Positions 4,934 through 6,296 of a stretch of 6,296 bases of DNA are shown piece after piece. Source of the stretch: an uncultured Eubacteriales bacterium (GTDB lineage: Bacteria > Bacillota > Clostridia > Oscillospirales > CAG-272); the NCBI GenBank assembly GCA_934481325.1, contig CAKSPL010000077.1, positions 1 through 6,296 of the forward strand, written 5' to 3'. The position numbers were made by a program, and so were the translations under genes. The notes beneath the pieces were generated by a model that saw nothing but the letters and a program-made list of their open reading frames with translations, was not told the DNA's origin and did not search any database. Position 1 is the stretch's first letter, and every line of letters begins with the position of its first letter.

Positions 4934-5842
4934 ATGAAAAAAACAGCTACCGACGCTACCCGCCCCGCGGTTCTCGCCAGAATCGCGGAGTTGGAAGCCG
5001 CGGGGCGGTTTGACGAGCATACCGATCCGGTGGATATGAGCATAGCGATGCCCGTAACGCCGGATTTTCCCTATGTACGCACCGCCTTTCGCGATAAATG
5101 TGACACCTTTTTCCGCCGCCACTTCGTGGTGTATCCCTTTACCCGCAAGGTATGCCGCAAGGATTTTGACCTGCAAATCAAGGGCAAGGAAAACCTTCGC
5201 GGCGTGGGAGCGGCGATTGTAACCTGTAATCATTTCACCAAATTTGACTGTCTTGCCGTGCAATACGCGCTCCGCCCCAACCGCCCTTTTGTAGTGGCGG
5301 CGCATTTCAACAATATGCGGGGTAGCTTTGGAGACGCAATGCGCGCGGGCGGAATGCTGCCGATGGGCAGTGGCGATCTTGCCACCACCAAGGCATTTCT
5401 CTTTGCCGTGCGGCATTATCTCACACACGGAAAACGGGTGTTGGTCTACCCGGAGCAGGCAATGTGGTGGTTCTACCGCAAACCCCGCCCGATGAAGGAC
5501 GGTGCCTTTGACCTTGCTGTGCGGAACGGCGTACCCGTGCTTCCGTTGTTTATCACGATGCGCCCCTCCGGCAACATCGACGATAACGGCATTGAATACC
5601 CCTATCTCACCCTGCATATTATGCCCCCGATCACCGCACCGGCAGAGCTTGGCTTCAAGGACAAGGTGCGATTTCTGAGAGAGGCAAACGAACGCCTTTG
5701 TCGGGAGAAATACCGTGAGGTATACGGGGAGGAGCCGACCTACGCCTGCGGCAATTGGGACAGCGTCTTTCGCGGAGCCGGAAAGCAAACTACGCCCGCC
5801 GGGGAGCAAACCTCACCCGCTGCGGAAAAGGAGTCGGACTGA
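4934..5842 (+). CDS. PlsC-like (1-acylglycerol-3-phosphate-type) acyltransferase, variant subfamily
   Basis: The product has 302 residues from ATG 4934, with an AAGGGA ribosome site overlapping the end of the glycosyltransferase gene, which suggests translational coupling. The acyltransferase signature NHxxxxD is intact (N99, H100, D105), giving the His/Asp pair that activates the acceptor hydroxyl. The second block is GGMLPMGSGD (139-148), without the usual phosphate-binding Arg of motif II. The third block is YPEQAMWW (172-179) followed by YRKPRPMKDGA, in place of the classic PEGTRS. Motif IV is VPVLPLF (200-206). From memory, PEQ/PEA-W...RP-K variants form a clostridial branch of the PlsC superfamily whose acceptor has not been settled. 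A Gln/Thr/Pro/Glu-rich tail (about 281-302) looks disordered. There is no clear membrane helix, so it is probably peripheral. Operon position suggests it acylates a glycolipid or its precursor rather than serving as the housekeeping PlsC, but ordinary lysophospholipid acylation cannot be excluded. Confidence 0.88.
   Translation: MKKTATDATRPAVLARIAELEAAGRFDEHTDPVDMSIAMPVTPDFPYVRTAFRDKCDTFFRRHFVVYPFTRKVCRKDFDLQIKGKENLRGVGAAIVTCNHFTKFDCLAVQYALRPNRPFVVAAHFNNMRGSFGDAMRAGGMLPMGSGDLATTKAFLFAVRHYLTHGKRVLVYPEQAMWWFYRKPRPMKDGAFDLAVRNGVPVLPLFITMRPSGNIDDNGIEYPYLTLHIMPPITAPAELGFKDKVRFLREANERLCREKYREVYGEEPTYACGNWDSVFRGAGKQTTPAGEQTSPAAEKESD
5826..5833 (+). promoter_or_regulatory. Ribosome binding site for the CrtO-like gene
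   Basis: AAAAGGAG lies inside the end of the acyltransferase gene, 8 nt before ATG 5842. It supports the start used for the last gene, whose frame stays open to the window edge. Confidence 0.85.
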
Positions 5843-6296
5843 TGTTCCGCTATTATCTTGCCGTCATATTCGGCGGCACCGGACTGATCGCTCTTTTGAC
5901 GGCACTGGCAGGGGGCGTTCCTGCCGGAAAGGCAGTACTTGCCGCCGTCACCACCTCTGCCGCCGCGTTTCTCATCGATGCCGTATGTGCCTTTGCCACG
6001 CGCTGGTGCGTTCCGGAGCAAAAAATGAACCCGTTCGCACGGGTTTTTCGGGTACATCGCTTTGAACGCCGTTTCTATGTTAAAATCGGCATCCGCCGCT
6101 GGAAGGATAAAATCCCGGAAACCGGCGGACTGCTGGTCGGGTTCTCCAAAAGTGCGGTTGCGGACCGGCACGATAACGCCTATTTGCTGAAATTCTTAAA
6201 AGAAACCTGCTATGCGGAGCTGATGCACACGCTCTCCATTCCCTGCGGGTTTTTGGTATTGCTTCTCACCCTCGCGTGGGACACCGTCCCGCATTT
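5842..6296 (+). CDS. CrtO-like (glycosyl-4,4'-diaponeurosporenoate acyltransferase family) membrane protein, 5' part
   Basis: There are 151 codons from ATG 5842 with no stop before the window ends, so the gene is cut off. The start overlaps the previous stop by 1 nt (TGATG). The N-terminus has two hydrophobic segments (about 6-25 and 30-53). Then comes a conserved-looking block: FERRFYVKIGIRRWKDKIPE (74-93), FSKSAVAD, and KETCYAELMHTLSIP (120-134), followed by another hydrophobic segment (133-146). The pattern F-Y-(V/I)...R-x-W-K-x-K-(I/L) and E-T-x-x-A-E-L-x-H, with E121, E126 and H129, matches what I recall of Staphylococcus aureus CrtO (WFYVRKWKHKI and ETKRAELIHW). CrtO attaches the fatty acid to the sugar of the glycosylated carotenoid in staphyloxanthin synthesis. 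Many Clostridia carry family members without carotenoid genes, so the real acceptor here is unknown. Adjacency to a GT2 enzyme supports a glycolipid acyltransferase role. Confidence 0.78.
   Translation, partial: MFRYYLAVIFGGTGLIALLTALAGGVPAGKAVLAAVTTSAAAFLIDAVCAFATRWCVPEQKMNPFARVFRVHRFERRFYVKIGIRRWKDKIPETGGLLVGFSKSAVADRHDNAYLLKFLKETCYAELMHTLSIPCGFLVLLLTLAWDTVPH

Noticed and set aside
3612..5809. Long minus-strand frames opposite the glycosyltransferase and acyltransferase genes (3612-4319, 4365-4817, 4826-5809)
   Set aside because: They have the same in-register codon-bias cause, with no coherent domains. The sense strand carries intact GT2 and PlsC motifs.

Overview
The window reads as chromosomal DNA of a Gram-positive anaerobe of the Bacillota, most likely class Clostridia (an Oscillospirales- or Christensenellales-type gut commensal). 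The basis is the strong AGGAGG-type ribosome binding sites, sigma-A-like promoters in AT-rich spacers between GC-moderate genes, a DUF4830-like protein, a GLUG-repeat surface protein with an EETPAEEPKE array, and a clostridial-type acyltransferase subfamily. All supported genes lie on the + strand. I see no tRNA, rRNA, CRISPR array, insertion sequence or phage gene.

Region 1 (1-507): the 3' end of a small membrane-anchored DUF4830-like protein, closed by a strong intrinsic terminator. Region 2 (508-730): an AT-rich regulatory spacer of about 220 bp. It holds an inverted repeat, a candidate CcpA (cre) site, an extended -10 promoter, a small hairpin at the predicted mRNA 5' end, and a strong RBS. 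Region 3 (731-3415): one large gene of 894 residues. Its product has a signal peptide, a GLUG-repeat and beta-solenoid-like ectodomain, two membrane segments, a Glu/Pro-rich tandem repeat, and a compact C-terminal domain of unknown function. Region 4 (3416-3653): two hairpins, the larger a probable terminator, then a perfect-consensus sigma-A promoter (TTGACA-N17-TATAAT) and a strong RBS.

Region 5 (3654-6296): a tightly packed operon of three genes, with a 2-nt gap and then a 1-nt overlap. They encode a membrane GT2 glycosyltransferase, a PlsC-like acyltransferase with a variant catalytic block, and the start of a protein resembling CrtO (glycosyl-4,4'-diaponeurosporenoate acyltransferase), which runs off the window. 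A sugar transferase with two acyltransferases suggests a pathway that builds an acylated glycolipid at the membrane, in the style of the last two steps of staphyloxanthin synthesis. No carotenoid-forming enzyme is visible here, so the lipid acceptor is unknown.

The two most interesting items are this glycosyltransferase/double-acyltransferase operon and the unusual architecture of the 894-residue membrane protein.
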